Shown here piece after piece: positions 6,139 to 6,216 of a stretch of DNA of 6,216 nt; the stretch's first letter is position 1, and the number at the start of each line of letters is the position of its first letter. The stretch covers positions 1 through 6,216 of the forward strand of contig CAKZMN010000254.1 in the NCBI GenBank assembly GCA_937128575.1. Direction: 5' to 3'. Under the pieces are notes generated by a model that searched no databases, had not been told where the DNA came from, and was given only the letters and a program-made list of their open reading frames with translations. Source of the stretch: an uncultured Alphaproteobacteria bacterium (GTDB lineage Bacteria; Pseudomonadota; Alphaproteobacteria; Micavibrionales; Micavibrionaceae). A program made the translations under genes and the position numbers.

Positions 6139-6209
6139 ATTTTGGTGTGTGCATTAATCCCCCTGGAGTTTTGCAACATATGCACTGAATTTGGCGTTAA
6201 CACATGTAG

Positions 6210-6216
6210 AAAAGGA
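6210..6216 (+). promoter_or_regulatory. possible ribosome-binding site of a gene beginning beyond the window
   Basis: The window ends in AAAAGGA, a reasonable Shine-Dalgarno for a plus-strand start codon a few bases past the edge. In many alphaproteobacteria prs is followed by the ribosomal protein L25 gene (rplY) and pth, so rplY is a plausible candidate. That is inference from gene order; no coding sequence is visible. Confidence 0.3.

Noticed and set aside
5971..6216. Plus-strand frame open from 5971 to the window edge with a single TAA at 6133-6135, reading a protein-like stretch just before the stop
   Set aside because: It has no ATG start with a ribosome-binding site, it overlaps the well-supported minus-strand gene and its promoter, and the region is AT-rich but short. 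I treat it as chance; a match of 6067-6216 to a known protein would revive it as a pseudogene or a gene start.

Overview
The window is ordinary chromosomal housekeeping DNA, most likely from an alphaproteobacterium. The evidence is the content and order of the genes: ubiK, a YbjN-domain gene and proC run leftward, and lgt, a MidA/NDUFAF7-type methyltransferase gene and pgeF run rightward from the same divergent gap, with prs next. I know this kind of arrangement from alphaproteobacteria. I cannot place the organism below class from sequence alone. Most genes look mid-50s in percent G+C. No tRNA, rRNA, CRISPR array, insertion sequence or phage gene is visible.

Layout: positions 1-79 are non-coding and hold two small adjacent inverted repeats. 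On the minus strand, ubiK (1425-1682), a YbjN-domain gene (893-1396) and proC (80-889) form a probable operon. A 169-bp divergent gap (1683-1851) follows. On the plus strand, lgt (1852-2661), midA-like (2658-3740) and pgeF (3709-4527) are overlapping and probably translationally coupled. A 122-bp gap (4528-4649) holds a plausible promoter for prs (4650-5582). A small AT-rich gene of unknown function (5610-6011, minus) then converges on prs. The last 150 bp are non-coding as far as I can tell. They end in a purine-rich stretch that may be the ribosome-binding site of a plus-strand gene starting just outside the window.

Functions: lgt (lipoprotein lipidation) and pgeF (peptidoglycan precursor fidelity) serve the cell envelope. 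UbiK (ubiquinone biosynthesis) and the MidA-like protein (related to the mitochondrial complex I assembly factor NDUFAF7) point to respiration. ProC makes proline and Prs makes PRPP for nucleotides, histidine and tryptophan. Nothing here is a clear new system. The most distinctive item is the 133-residue orphan beside prs: its G+C is about 39 percent by hand count, and it has its own promoter with a perfect -35 box and a strong Shine-Dalgarno that moves its start inward from the longest ORF.
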